DNA of 55,590 bases from an uncultured Flavobacteriales bacterium (lineage in GTDB: Bacteria > Bacteroidota > Bacteroidia > Palsa-965). The stretch is taken from positions 1-55,590 of the forward strand of contig CAIQQJ010000169.1 in NCBI GenBank assembly GCA_903873905.1, written 5' to 3'. Shown piece by piece: positions 9,723 through 17,972 of this stretch (position 1 is the first letter of the stretch; every line of letters begins with the position of its first letter). The notes below the pieces were generated by a model. That model saw only the letters and a program-made list of their open reading frames with translations, was not told the DNA's origin and did not search any database. A program made the position numbers and the translations under genes.

Positions 9723-10151
9723 ATGAGCATTTTTAGATCATTTATAGCCTTTGCATTCTTGGTTTCGTTTATAGTTTCCTGTGGAGGAAATGCAGTACCA
9801 ATCGCAAATGATTCACTTGTGAAAGTGGATTCGGCACATACGCAAGGATTGCAAATTCTGAAGCCAGATTCAGGCCAAATTGCTCCTCCTTCACAAAATG
9901 TGGAAGTGAAAACCTTTGAAGCAAAAGATGAAAAGGGTAAATCCACGGGTTGGGGATATGATTTGTTTGTCGATGGAAAGCGTACCATTCATCAACCCAT
10001 TATTCCTGCTGTTCCTGGTAATAGTGCATTCGCAACGGAAGAAGATGCGCGCAAAACAGGACAACTTGCTGCCGATAAAATGAAAATCACAGGATCATTG
10101 CCAACAGTTCTGGTGCATGATCTCGATAGCCTAGGAATAAAACATCAATAG
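9723..10151 (+). CDS. DUF4907-type lipoprotein
   Basis: 142 residues from the ATG at 9723. An upstream in-frame start at 9684 would put 13 extra residues ahead of the signal. The lipobox is SFIVSC (Cys20). After a low-complexity linker the conserved part reads STGWGYDLFVDGKRTIHQPI, then PAVPGN.AFATEEDARKTGQLAADKM, which I recognise as the DUF4907 pattern. In Bacteroidota such small lipoproteins are often found beside kelch-repeat secreted proteins, as here: the first kelch gene starts 6 bases after this stop codon. The role is unknown; a chaperone or surface partner of the kelch proteins is possible but is inference. Confidence 0.75.
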   Translation: MSIFRSFIAFAFLVSFIVSCGGNAVPIANDSLVKVDSAHTQGLQILKPDSGQIAPPSQNVEVKTFEAKDEKGKSTGWGYDLFVDGKRTIHQPIIPAVPGNSAFATEEDARKTGQLAADKMKITGSLPTVLVHDLDSLGIKHQ

Positions 10152-10157
10152 CATTGC

Positions 10158-11381
10158 ATGAAAAAACAGTACACAACAAAAGCTTCAAGAACAATATTCA
10201 CCATTATTTGTGTGATGTTTTTTTCGTGTTGTGTTTTAGCACAATCTCAGTTCGCTTGGGTTCAAAAGTCAGGTTTTCCAGGACCAGCGCGCCATCGTGC
10301 TGCAGCTGCATCAGTTGGAAGTCGGGGTTACATGGGAATGGGGCATATCAATTCCATTGTGGATGTATTGTACGATGATTGGTTTGAATATGATCCAGGT
10401 TCTGATTCATGGACACAGAAAGCAAATTATCCCGGTGGTCCAAGAATGCATCCAGCAACATTTGTATTGAATAATAAAATTTACGTTGGAACAGGTCGTG
10501 ATATTTCCACCACGCTACACCAGGATTTTTGGTGTTTCGATCCAATCACTAATACATGGGCTTCCATTGCACCATTTCCCGGTGCTGCAAGACGAGGTGC
10601 TGTTGCATTTACATTAAATGGTTATGGTTATGTAGGAACAGGATCTTATCACTCGAATTTTTATAAATATGATCCTTCTATTGATACGTGGCTTCCAGTA
10701 ACATCACTTCCGGGTACAGGAAGAATTTCCTCTGTAGCATTTGCAATAAATGGAAAAGGATATTTGACAACAGGTGATGTTGGTGGACCAACAAATGATA
10801 TGTGGGAATATGATCCAACACTTGATACTTGGACGCAAAAATCAAACCTTCCTGGATTGCCACGAATGGAAGCATGTGGTTTTGCTTTGAATGGAAAAGG
10901 ATATGTTGGAACTGGAGATGATTTTTCCAGCGGCACAAATTATCAGGACTTCTGGTGCTTTGATCCGATAGCCAATTCATGGATACAATTGAATGATTTT
11001 GTTGGAGCAGCTAGACGTTACATGTCAACATTTGTCATTGGTAATCGTGCGTTTACAGGACTAGGAACAAGTGGCATCAATTACGCTGATCTTTGGGAAT
11101 TTGGTTCAATTTCTGGTGTTGAGGAAAATGGTTTTGCAAATTCTTCAATGGAAATATTTCCAAATCCAATTTCTGAAAGTGCGACAATAAATTTTTCAGT
11201 TGAAGTGAATAATGCGGAATTGACAATAACAGATTTGAACGGAAAAGTAATTCGGATTATTTCAAATGTCAATGGAAACAGTTATTCCTTCCAAAGAAAT
11301 AATCTTGCTGCAGGAATTTATCTTGTTGCTTTGATAGAAAAGAATAAAATTAAATCAACTTCAAAAATTATTTTAGAATAA
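10158..11381 (+). CDS. Kelch-repeat secreted protein 1, T9SS type A sorting domain
   Basis: 407 residues. A signal peptide ends at VLAQ (about 29). Six kelch blades follow, each with a YDPxxDxWTQKxxFPGxxR and KGYVGTG type core, predicting a six-bladed propeller at 30-310. A C-terminal T9SS type A domain follows (MEIFPNPISESATINF, LTITDLNGKVIR, NLAAGIYLVALIE). The product should cross the outer membrane by the Por system and be cell-attached or released. It is the first of four tandem paralogues (7-base gap to the next), co-transcribed with the DUF4907 lipoprotein. Ligand unknown; galactose-oxidase or sialate-epimerase activity is not supported, because no catalytic residues of those families are evident. 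Confidence 0.9.
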   Translation: MKKQYTTKASRTIFTIICVMFFSCCVLAQSQFAWVQKSGFPGPARHRAAAASVGSRGYMGMGHINSIVDVLYDDWFEYDPGSDSWTQKANYPGGPRMHPATFVLNNKIYVGTGRDISTTLHQDFWCFDPITNTWASIAPFPGAARRGAVAFTLNGYGYVGTGSYHSNFYKYDPSIDTWLPVTSLPGTGRISSVAFAINGKGYLTTGDVGGPTNDMWEYDPTLDTWTQKSNLPGLPRMEACGFALNGKGYVGTGDDFSSGTNYQDFWCFDPIANSWIQLNDFVGAARRYMSTFVIGNRAFTGLGTSGINYADLWEFGSISGVEENGFANSSMEIFPNPISESATINFSVEVNNAELTITDLNGKVIRIISNVNGNSYSFQRNNLAAGIYLVALIEKNKIKSTSKIILE

Positions 11382-11388
11382 AAAATCC

Positions 11389-12573
11389 ATGACCGCCACA
11401 AGGAATTTTTTTATTGTAATCATACTTGCATTTTGTATGAGCAACATGCATGCGCAGGATCAATATGTTTGGTCGCAGCGCACTTCCATTCCTGCTGTGG
11501 GACGTCATCGTGCTTGTGGATGTCCCATAGGTGATCGCGGTTATATTGGGCTTGGACACATCAACAATACCAATGCTTCCATCAATTATCCTGATTGGTG
11601 GGAATACGATCCAGGCACCGATTCATGGATGCAGAAAGCTGATTTTCCTCCTGGGGGTCGTTATCATGCCATCGCATTTTCCATTGGTAATTTTGCATAT
11701 GTAGGAACAGGAAGCGATTGGGGAGGAGATCACGATGATATGTGGCAATACAGTCCTGCAACAAATTCTTGGACGGCAATTGCGCCTTGTCCGGGTGGGC
11801 CGCGTTCTGGAGCAGTTGCCTTTACAATTGGTAGTAAAGGATATGTTGCGCTTGGAGATTATCAAAGTGATTGTTGGGAATATAAACCAGCAAATAATTC
11901 TTGGATAGGAAAAGCCTCAGGACTTGTAGCAGGTTATTCTTCTGTTGTTGCTGTGCAAAATGGAAAAGCATACATCGGAATTGGGCAAGGAACAGCATGG
12001 CAAGAATTTGATCCATTTGCAAATGCCTGGACTATGAAGGCAACTTTTCCTGGAGCTTATCGTTTTGGATCGGGATGTTTTGCTTACAACGGATGGATTT
12101 ATGTTATTTCAGGAAGTGATTGGGTGACGGAATTTTCAGATTCATATGCCTACAATCCCAATACCGATCAATGGGTTCAGATTTCGGATTTTCCAGGTCA
12201 AGGCCGACATTATTTCACTTGTTTTACCATTGGTTCAAAGGCTTATGGCGGAACAGGAACGAGCGGAACAAATTTCAATGATTTCTGGGAATATGGAATT
12301 CTTTCAGGAATGGAAAATCAAATGGAGAAAAATGATGTTACTGTTTTTCCGAATCCTGTTCTGGATAAAGCCGAATTTGATTTTAAAAATGAATTGACAG
12401 AAAAAGGAACTTTTATTTTGACAGATATCGAAGGAAAAAAAGTTAGGGAAGAAACCATCGCCCAAAATAATTTCTGGATTTTTGATCGCAAAGATCTTGC
12501 TGCTGGTACTTATGTTTATTCTATCACCTCATCATCTAAAATTATAGCTAACGGAAAACTCATTTTGCAATGA
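11389..12573 (+). CDS. Kelch-repeat secreted protein 2, T9SS type A sorting domain
   Basis: 394 residues. The signal peptide ends at MHAQD (about 22). Six kelch blades with D.WWEYDPGTDSWMQKADFPPGGR and related cores are followed by the sorting domain (VTVFPNPVLDKAEFDF, FILTDIEGKKVREE, DLAAGTYVYSI). Blade three is slightly divergent (SDCWEYKPANNSWIGKASG). The stop codon overlaps the next start (ATGA at 12570-12573), implying translational coupling. It is closest in sequence to kelch protein 1, including the N-terminal HRA..P.G.RGY.G.GHIN segment. Confidence 0.9.
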   Translation: MTATRNFFIVIILAFCMSNMHAQDQYVWSQRTSIPAVGRHRACGCPIGDRGYIGLGHINNTNASINYPDWWEYDPGTDSWMQKADFPPGGRYHAIAFSIGNFAYVGTGSDWGGDHDDMWQYSPATNSWTAIAPCPGGPRSGAVAFTIGSKGYVALGDYQSDCWEYKPANNSWIGKASGLVAGYSSVVAVQNGKAYIGIGQGTAWQEFDPFANAWTMKATFPGAYRFGSGCFAYNGWIYVISGSDWVTEFSDSYAYNPNTDQWVQISDFPGQGRHYFTCFTIGSKAYGGTGTSGTNFNDFWEYGILSGMENQMEKNDVTVFPNPVLDKAEFDFKNELTEKGTFILTDIEGKKVREETIAQNNFWIFDRKDLAAGTYVYSITSSSKIIANGKLILQ

Positions 12574-13796
12574 AAAAAATAATTACAATTTCCCTAATGG
12601 GATTTTTTCCGCTTCTGCTTTTTGCGCAGAATACATGGGAGAAAAAAACAAGTTTTCCGGGCAGTAAGCGAGGGCGTTCCGCTACTTTTTCCATTGCTAG
12701 CCGCGGCTATTTGGTAGCAGGAGAAGATACACTCGACATCGAAAAAAATGATTGTTGGGAATATGATCCAGGAAGTGATTCGTGGACACAAAAGGCAAAT
12801 CTTCCAGGAGCTGGCCGTCGTGATGCAGTTGGATTTTCTATTGGACAAAAAGGTTATGTTGGAACTGGAATTGATGCACCAGATGCATTCATAGGAAATA
12901 TCTTGAGTGATTTCTGGGAATATTCTCCTGTGACAAATACGTGGATACAAAAATCTTCCTTTCCGGGAGGATTTGGAACTGGAGTTTATTTTGCAACAGG
13001 ATTTGCTGTGAGTGGAAAAGGTTATGTGTGTTGCGGAAAGTTGGGAGCTTCTTATTACAGCCAAGAACTTTGGGAATTTAATCCCTCTACGAATACTTGG
13101 CTTTCACGCGCCACTTTTCCAGGTGGTGTTCGATATGGACAAATGAGTTTTGTTTTGAACAACAAAGTTTATGTTGGTTGTGGTACAGATGAAAATTGGT
13201 TCACAAGTGATTTTTGGGAATACAATCCTGGAAATAATGTGTGGACGCAGAAGTCTACTTTCCCAGGAAGTGCTCGGTCATTTGGTTCTGCATTTGCGCT
13301 TGGTACAAAAGGTTATATGGGAATGGGAACCGATGGAGGTTTTCGCGATGATTGGTTTGAATACGATGCAATTAGTGACAGTTGGATGCCTGCCGCACAA
13401 TTTGGTGGAGCGGGAAGACGATCTGCTCCTTCATTTGTAATTTCCGGTGCAGGTTATGTGATGACAGGAAAAGGTGCAACAGGAAAACATCGTGATCTTT
13501 GGGAATACAAACCTTACGTTACAGGAATGGAAGAATTTAATTCCATGTCGATAAATGTTTATCCAAATCCTGCTACTGAAATTATAAATTTTTATCTGGA
13601 TGAAAATTTTGTTGCGACAACAAATAGTCTTTCAATTCAGTTGATCGATGTTGAAGGAAAAATTATTGAACAACAAAAACTGAATGGCAATTCCCATATT
13701 GAGATGCACAATCAAAACTGGGCGCCTGGAATTTATTTGTATTCACTCACTAACGGAACTAAAATTTACGCTGGAGGACGCATTGTCGTTCGCTAA
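12570..13796 (+). CDS. Kelch-repeat secreted protein 3, T9SS type A sorting domain
   Basis: 408 residues. The signal is MKKIITISLMGFFPLLLFAQ. The first blade starts immediately (NTWEKKTSFPGSKRGRSATF), and six blades end near residue 310. The C-terminal domain is INVYPNPATEIINFYL, IQLIDVEGKIIEQQ, NWAPGIYLYSL. It overlaps the preceding stop by 4 bases. The ISDSWMPAAQFGGAGRRSAP blade is shared with the other paralogues, consistent with duplication in place. Confidence 0.9.
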   Translation: MKKIITISLMGFFPLLLFAQNTWEKKTSFPGSKRGRSATFSIASRGYLVAGEDTLDIEKNDCWEYDPGSDSWTQKANLPGAGRRDAVGFSIGQKGYVGTGIDAPDAFIGNILSDFWEYSPVTNTWIQKSSFPGGFGTGVYFATGFAVSGKGYVCCGKLGASYYSQELWEFNPSTNTWLSRATFPGGVRYGQMSFVLNNKVYVGCGTDENWFTSDFWEYNPGNNVWTQKSTFPGSARSFGSAFALGTKGYMGMGTDGGFRDDWFEYDAISDSWMPAAQFGGAGRRSAPSFVISGAGYVMTGKGATGKHRDLWEYKPYVTGMEEFNSMSINVYPNPATEIINFYLDENFVATTNSLSIQLIDVEGKIIEQQKLNGNSHIEMHNQNWAPGIYLYSLTNGTKIYAGGRIVVR

Positions 13797-13813
13797 CTTA
13801 TAATCCTGATTTT

Positions 13814-15037
13814 ATGAAAAAGAAAATTATTTTTTCCCTGCTCATTGCCTTTACATTTCAGTTAAACGCCCAAATGGGATTCTGGACTTTACGCACAGCA
13901 TTTCCTACCAACGGAAGATCGGCGGCAACTGGTTTTTGTATTGGATCCGCGGCCTATGTTTCCTGTGGAATTGATTCTGCAGGATACAAACGCAGCACGT
14001 ATCTTTTCAATCCTGCATCAAATTCCTGGACGCAAATGCAAAGTGTTGGTGGTGTTCCCGGAAGTGGTTTGGGAAGAGATGTGACCATGTCATTCACAGT
14101 TGGTAATTATGCATACCTCGTCGGTGGACAAGGCAGCATTGCCTATTTCAGCGATACCTGGAAATACGATGCGTTTAATGATGTGTGGACACAAGTGCAA
14201 ACATTTCCAGCAGGCGGTCGCAGATCAGGTGTTGGATTTGCAATTAATTCGAAAGGATATGTTGCATTAGGACAAACAGCAACTGGATTGCAAAATGATT
14301 TGTGGGAATATAATACGGTAGCAAATACTTGGATTCAGAAAGCAAATTTCCCTGGTACAGCGCGTCGCCTCGCAGTTTGTTTTGTAATCAATAGTATCGC
14401 TTATATTGGAACGGGTGATGATGGAATTTGTAAAGGAGATTTCTTTTCCTACGATCAATCAACAAATGCTTGGTTGCCAAAAGCTACACTTGCAGGAACT
14501 CCGCGTTATGGTGCTGTAGGATTTACATTGAACGGAAAAGGTTATGTGGGGTTTGGTTATGACAATACACTTTCCAACAAGAAAGATTTCTGGGAATACG
14601 ATCCAACAGGTGATAGTTGGTTGCCAATGGCGAATTTCCCTGGAAGTGCGCGCTCAAATGCGGTTGCAATTTCTTGTCCGAATAACAAAGCGTATATGGG
14701 AATTGGTTATGATAGTTTGTATCGGAATGATTGGTGGGAATTCGATCCTTTGTCGAATGGAATAAATGAAAATCACTTGGGCGATAACCAAGTGGCTATT
14801 TTTCCGAATCCAATGGTGGAATCCACAACAATAAATTTCGATGCTGCTTTGGTAAATGCGAATGAAAAAATCACAATTTCAATTTTCGATATGCAAGGAA
14901 AAGAAATACAAAAATTTGAAATGAAAAATGAGACGCAAATAAAAGTTGATCGGGAAGGAATGTCGCCTGGGATTTATTTGGTGAATGTTGTTTCATCTCA
15001 TCATGGTTCATTGACGAAACGATTGATGGTGGAGTAG
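13814..15037 (+). CDS. Kelch-repeat secreted protein 4, T9SS type A sorting domain
   Basis: 407 residues. The signal peptide ends at LNAQMG (about 20). Six kelch blades (for example DLWEYNTVANTWIQKANFPG, DFWEYDPTGDSWLPMANFPG) are followed by the sorting domain: VAIFPNPMVESTTINF, ISIFDMQGKEIQKF, GMSPGIYLVNVVS. It is the last gene of the array and ends 31 bases before a strong terminator. The second blade has an inserted GGVPGSGLGRDVTM loop that the other paralogues lack. Confidence 0.9.
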   Translation: MKKKIIFSLLIAFTFQLNAQMGFWTLRTAFPTNGRSAATGFCIGSAAYVSCGIDSAGYKRSTYLFNPASNSWTQMQSVGGVPGSGLGRDVTMSFTVGNYAYLVGGQGSIAYFSDTWKYDAFNDVWTQVQTFPAGGRRSGVGFAINSKGYVALGQTATGLQNDLWEYNTVANTWIQKANFPGTARRLAVCFVINSIAYIGTGDDGICKGDFFSYDQSTNAWLPKATLAGTPRYGAVGFTLNGKGYVGFGYDNTLSNKKDFWEYDPTGDSWLPMANFPGSARSNAVAISCPNNKAYMGIGYDSLYRNDWWEFDPLSNGINENHLGDNQVAIFPNPMVESTTINFDAALVNANEKITISIFDMQGKEIQKFEMKNETQIKVDREGMSPGIYLVNVVSSHHGSLTKRLMVE

Positions 15038-15068
15038 GAACGTGCGAACTGAGAATGATTCTGAATCT

Positions 15069-15117
15069 ACGAATGCGAATGTTCAAAAATGAATTTCGTG
15101 TTCGTGGATTTTTTTTT
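15069..15117 (+). terminator. Rho-independent terminator of the kelch cluster
   Basis: An 11-bp stem (ACGAATGCGAA at 15069-15079 with TTCGTGTTCGT at 15095-15105, two G-U pairs) with a 15-base loop, followed by nine T residues at 15109-15117. It lies 31 bases past the stop of the fourth kelch gene. Confidence 0.85.
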
Positions 15118-15312
15118 GAATAACTTGTCTTGGAATAAATCGTGCATCATCCTTCCAAGGTTTCGATTACAATATTGATCTTGCCTTTCCCATTAAATTA
15201 TTTTTGAAAAAATTGAAATTAGTATTGAAATGTATGTGAAAAGATTGTTTTTTTGGGAATACTTAGAGAGGCAGGAGAAAATAGGCAATTATGAAGTCCT
15301 TTTAGTTTTGTA

Positions 15313-15378
15313 ATGACCAATGTCACTATGATTTAAGTAAATAATCGTTTCCTCCTGATAAAAAGCACGCCATCTTTG
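15313..15378 (+). promoter_or_regulatory. Candidate FNR/CRP-type operator and -7 element of the mla operon
   Basis: ATGACCAATGTCAC (15313-15326) is a TGAC-N4-GTCA palindrome. Its centre lies 58.5 bases before the last base of CATCTTTG (15371-15378), a 5-of-6 match to TAnnTTTG. This is the same distance seen at the class-I-like promoters of the stress island. The half-site has C/G where the island sites have T/A, so assignment to the same regulon is uncertain. The rest of the 15118-15424 gap shows nothing else. Confidence 0.35.
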
Positions 15379-15424
15379 TAATTGTATAGTATATCAGTTT
15401 TCGAGCTCAAATTATTTCTAAAAT

Positions 15425-16192
15425 ATGGCCACCCCTCAGTGGAAAAGTTTTCTAAACGAAACTGCAGATATTTCCCGTTTTACAGGGAGGTTTTTTGTGG
15501 ATGGTTTCCGTCCGCGTTTTGAAATACGTGAATGGTTCCGACAATGTTTTTTTATCGGTTACAAATCACTCGGACTTGTTGCGATAACAGCATTTATCAT
15601 GGGTTTGGTTATTACCATCCAGTCACGTCCCACATTGGTTGAATTCGGTGCCGAGGCTTGGCTTCCAAAAATGGTTTCGGTTTCATTGATACGCGAAATT
15701 GCTCCAGTAATAACAGCATTGATTTGCGCTGGAAAAATCGGTTCAGGAATTGGAGCGGAATTAGGATCCATGCGTGTGACTGAACAAATTGATGCGATGG
15801 AAGTTTCAGGTACAAATCCGTATAAATATCTAGTCGTTACTCGTGTATTTGCAACAACCTTGATGATCCCCATTCTTGCCATTCTTGCCGATGCGGTTTC
15901 ACTTTATGGATCTTATCTCGGAGCAAACATACGTGGTGTGATTACCTGGCAATTATTCTGGTCGCAAGTATGGGATGTTATTCATTACAGTGATCTGATT
16001 CCAGCAGTTGTCAAAACATTTTTCTTTGGATTTGCAATTGGAATAGTGGGTTGTTATAAGGGGTATTTCACAATGGGTGGAACAGAAGGTGTTGGACGCT
16101 CGGCCAATTCGGCCGTTGTAATTGCATCTCTGATGGTTTTTATTCTTGATTTAGTAGCAGTACAAATAACGGATGTTCTTAATTTAAACTGA
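15425..16192 (+). CDS. mlaE: MlaE-family ABC transporter permease (lipid transport)
   Basis: 255 residues, usual length for MlaE/YrbE. About five membrane segments carry the family signatures GLVITIQSRPTLVEFGAEAW, LIREIAPVITALICAGKIGSGIGAELGSMRVTEQIDA and VKTFFFGFAIGIVGCYKGYF. It is the inner-membrane core of an Mce-type phospholipid transporter. It overlaps the ATPase gene by one base (TGATG) and is followed by an MCE substrate-binding gene, a complete E-F-D set. MlaB- and MlaC-like subunits are not present here, as is common in Bacteroidota. Confidence 0.93.
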   Translation: MATPQWKSFLNETADISRFTGRFFVDGFRPRFEIREWFRQCFFIGYKSLGLVAITAFIMGLVITIQSRPTLVEFGAEAWLPKMVSVSLIREIAPVITALICAGKIGSGIGAELGSMRVTEQIDAMEVSGTNPYKYLVVTRVFATTLMIPILAILADAVSLYGSYLGANIRGVITWQLFWSQVWDVIHYSDLIPAVVKTFFFGFAIGIVGCYKGYFTMGGTEGVGRSANSAVVIASLMVFILDLVAVQITDVLNLN

Positions 16193-16968
16193 TGGAAACT
16201 GTACTCAAATCTGAAAATGAAAAAGTGTATGAGATAACGCAAGAGGTGGTTATCGAAGTCAGGAATATTGATAAATCCTTTGGCAAGAATAATGTGTTGA
16301 AGAAATTTTCAATGGATTTGCATCGAGGAGAAAACGTTGTTGTGTTGGGGAAATCAGGATCAGGAAAATCGGTATTAATTAAATGCATTATCGGTTTACT
16401 TAAAACAGATGCTGGTACAATTAAGGTGTTGAACGATGACATTTCAAATTTCGATCGAGATGAATTGGATTTGATGCGTGTGAAAGTTGGTTTTCTTTTT
16501 CAAAGTAATGCCCTGTATGATTCCATGACTGTTCGTGAAAATCTCGAATTTCCATTACGTCGCCATGGCAAAGAGAAAAACCGTGAAGAGGTCAATGCAC
16601 TTGTTCTGGAAGCATTGACTGCTGTGAGACTTGCGCATACCATTGATATGATGCCTTCGGAATTGTCGGGAGGTATGCGGAAAAGAATTGCATTAGCAAG
16701 AACCTTAATTCTGAAGCCTGAAATCATTCTTTACGATGAACCTACAACAGGACTTGATCCTGTTACTGGAAAAGAAATTAGCCAGTTGATGGTGGAGGTT
16801 CAAAAAAAATACAACACTTCCTCCGTTATCATTTCACATGATGTAAATTGTGTGAAAATAGTTGCAAATAGAATTGTTTTATTAATTGATGGAATGTGTT
16901 ACACCAGTGGAACGTATTCCGAATTATCGAATTCAGAAGACCCAAAAGTTAAACAGTTTTTTACCTGA
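16192..16968 (+). CDS. mlaF: MlaF-family ABC transporter ATP-binding protein
   Basis: 258 residues. Walker A is VLGKSGSGKSVLIKCI, with a Q-loop in VGFLFQSNALYDSMTV. The signature is ELSGGMRKRIALARTL, Walker B is EIILYDEPTTGLDPVTG and the switch histidine is in SVIISHDVNC. The LSGGM(R/Q)KR form and the FQ.(N/G)ALYDSMTV Q-loop are those of MlaF. It powers MlaE-dependent lipid movement between the inner membrane and the periplasmic MCE protein. It lies in a tight operon: 1-base overlap upstream and 3-base gap downstream. Confidence 0.93.
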   Translation: METVLKSENEKVYEITQEVVIEVRNIDKSFGKNNVLKKFSMDLHRGENVVVLGKSGSGKSVLIKCIIGLLKTDAGTIKVLNDDISNFDRDELDLMRVKVGFLFQSNALYDSMTVRENLEFPLRRHGKEKNREEVNALVLEALTAVRLAHTIDMMPSELSGGMRKRIALARTLILKPEIILYDEPTTGLDPVTGKEISQLMVEVQKKYNTSSVIISHDVNCVKIVANRIVLLIDGMCYTSGTYSELSNSEDPKVKQFFT

Positions 16969-16971
16969 GCC

Positions 16972-17940
16972 ATGGAAAAAGACACGACAAGAAATATCAG
17001 ATTGGGGATTTTTGTTCTTGCGGGAACAGCATTCCTCATAGCCTCCCTATACATGATAGGAAACAAGCGGAATTTGTTCAGCAATACATTTTCAATTGTT
17101 GGAAATTTCCATACTGTGAATGGATTGATGCCAGGAAATAATGTTCGCTTTTCTGGAATAAATGTGGGAACAGTTCAGAGTGTGAATATTCTGAACGATT
17201 CTTCCATCACTGTCATCATGATTATCGAAGAGAAATACCATCCTTTCATCAAAAAAAATTCTGAAGCCGCAATTGGAACAGATGGATTGATGGGAAATAA
17301 ATTGGTAAATATCAGCATGGTCAAAGGGCAATCTGCTGCTGTTGATGATGGTGATTTGATAAAAACCCTTCAGCCAATTGAAACGGATGACATGATTCGC
17401 ACATTAGCACTTACCAATGATAATATCAAGATCATTACTGAAAATCTGAAAAGAATAACCATGAAGATTGATAACAGTAATTCGCTTTGGGGATTATTGT
17501 CAGACACAATTGTTGCTGAAAATTTGCGTCAAGCTATTGTGAGTATTCGAATGACTGGTGAACGTTCTGCGCTTGTTGTGGGCGATCTTCGCGGCATCGC
17601 TGCGGATATTAAGAGCGGAAAAGGTCCAATTGGTGCTTTGATTACAGATACCGCAATGACTGGGAAAATTAGACAATCAGTTGTTTCTATTCAATTGCTA
17701 AGTGATAAAATGGCAATTGTGACAGGCGATATTGGTACTTTGACGACACAAGTGAAAAGTGGTCAAGGCACGGTTGGAACATTAATGATGGACACAACTT
17801 TTGTAGGTAATCTCAATCAAAGTATTTTGAATTTGAAATCGGGTACGCAAAAATTTGATGAGGATATGGAAGCTTTGAAAGGAAGTTTTTTACTGAAACG
17901 CTATTTCAGAAAACAAGAGAAAAAGAATCAAGGAAAGTAA
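16972..17940 (+). CDS. mlaD: MlaD/MCE-domain lipid-binding protein
   Basis: 322 residues. An N-terminal anchor helix is at about 11-30 (LGIFVLAGTAFLIASLYMIG). One MCE domain spans about 40-120 (VNGLMPGNNVRFSGINVGTV, ..AAIGTDGLMGNKLVNISMV). A long helical C-terminal region of about 170 residues follows, with repeated ALxxTxxxGxIRQSVVSIQLLSDK-type segments. MCE proteins form hexameric rings that shuttle lipids between membranes. The extended C-terminus is longer than in E. coli MlaD and may form a helical tube. It is the last gene of the mla operon and converges with a histidine kinase gene. Confidence 0.88.
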   Translation: MEKDTTRNIRLGIFVLAGTAFLIASLYMIGNKRNLFSNTFSIVGNFHTVNGLMPGNNVRFSGINVGTVQSVNILNDSSITVIMIIEEKYHPFIKKNSEAAIGTDGLMGNKLVNISMVKGQSAAVDDGDLIKTLQPIETDDMIRTLALTNDNIKIITENLKRITMKIDNSNSLWGLLSDTIVAENLRQAIVSIRMTGERSALVVGDLRGIAADIKSGKGPIGALITDTAMTGKIRQSVVSIQLLSDKMAIVTGDIGTLTTQVKSGQGTVGTLMMDTTFVGNLNQSILNLKSGTQKFDEDMEALKGSFLLKRYFRKQEKKNQGK

Positions 17941-17947
17941 TTTGTTC

Positions 17948-17971
17948 TTGTGTCAATATTTTATTGCACAA
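17948..17971. terminator. Possible bidirectional terminator hairpin between mlaD and the histidine kinase
   Basis: TTGTG-T-CAAT, a five-base loop, then ATTG-CACAA: a 9-bp stem with one bulge filling the 32-base convergent gap. No long T-run follows on either strand, so termination strength is uncertain. Confidence 0.35.
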
Positions 17972-17972
17972 A

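Noticed and set aside
9723-15037. Reading the kelch proteins as galactose oxidases or sialate epimerases
   Set aside because: Only the propeller fold is shared; no catalytic copper ligands or epimerase residues could be identified.
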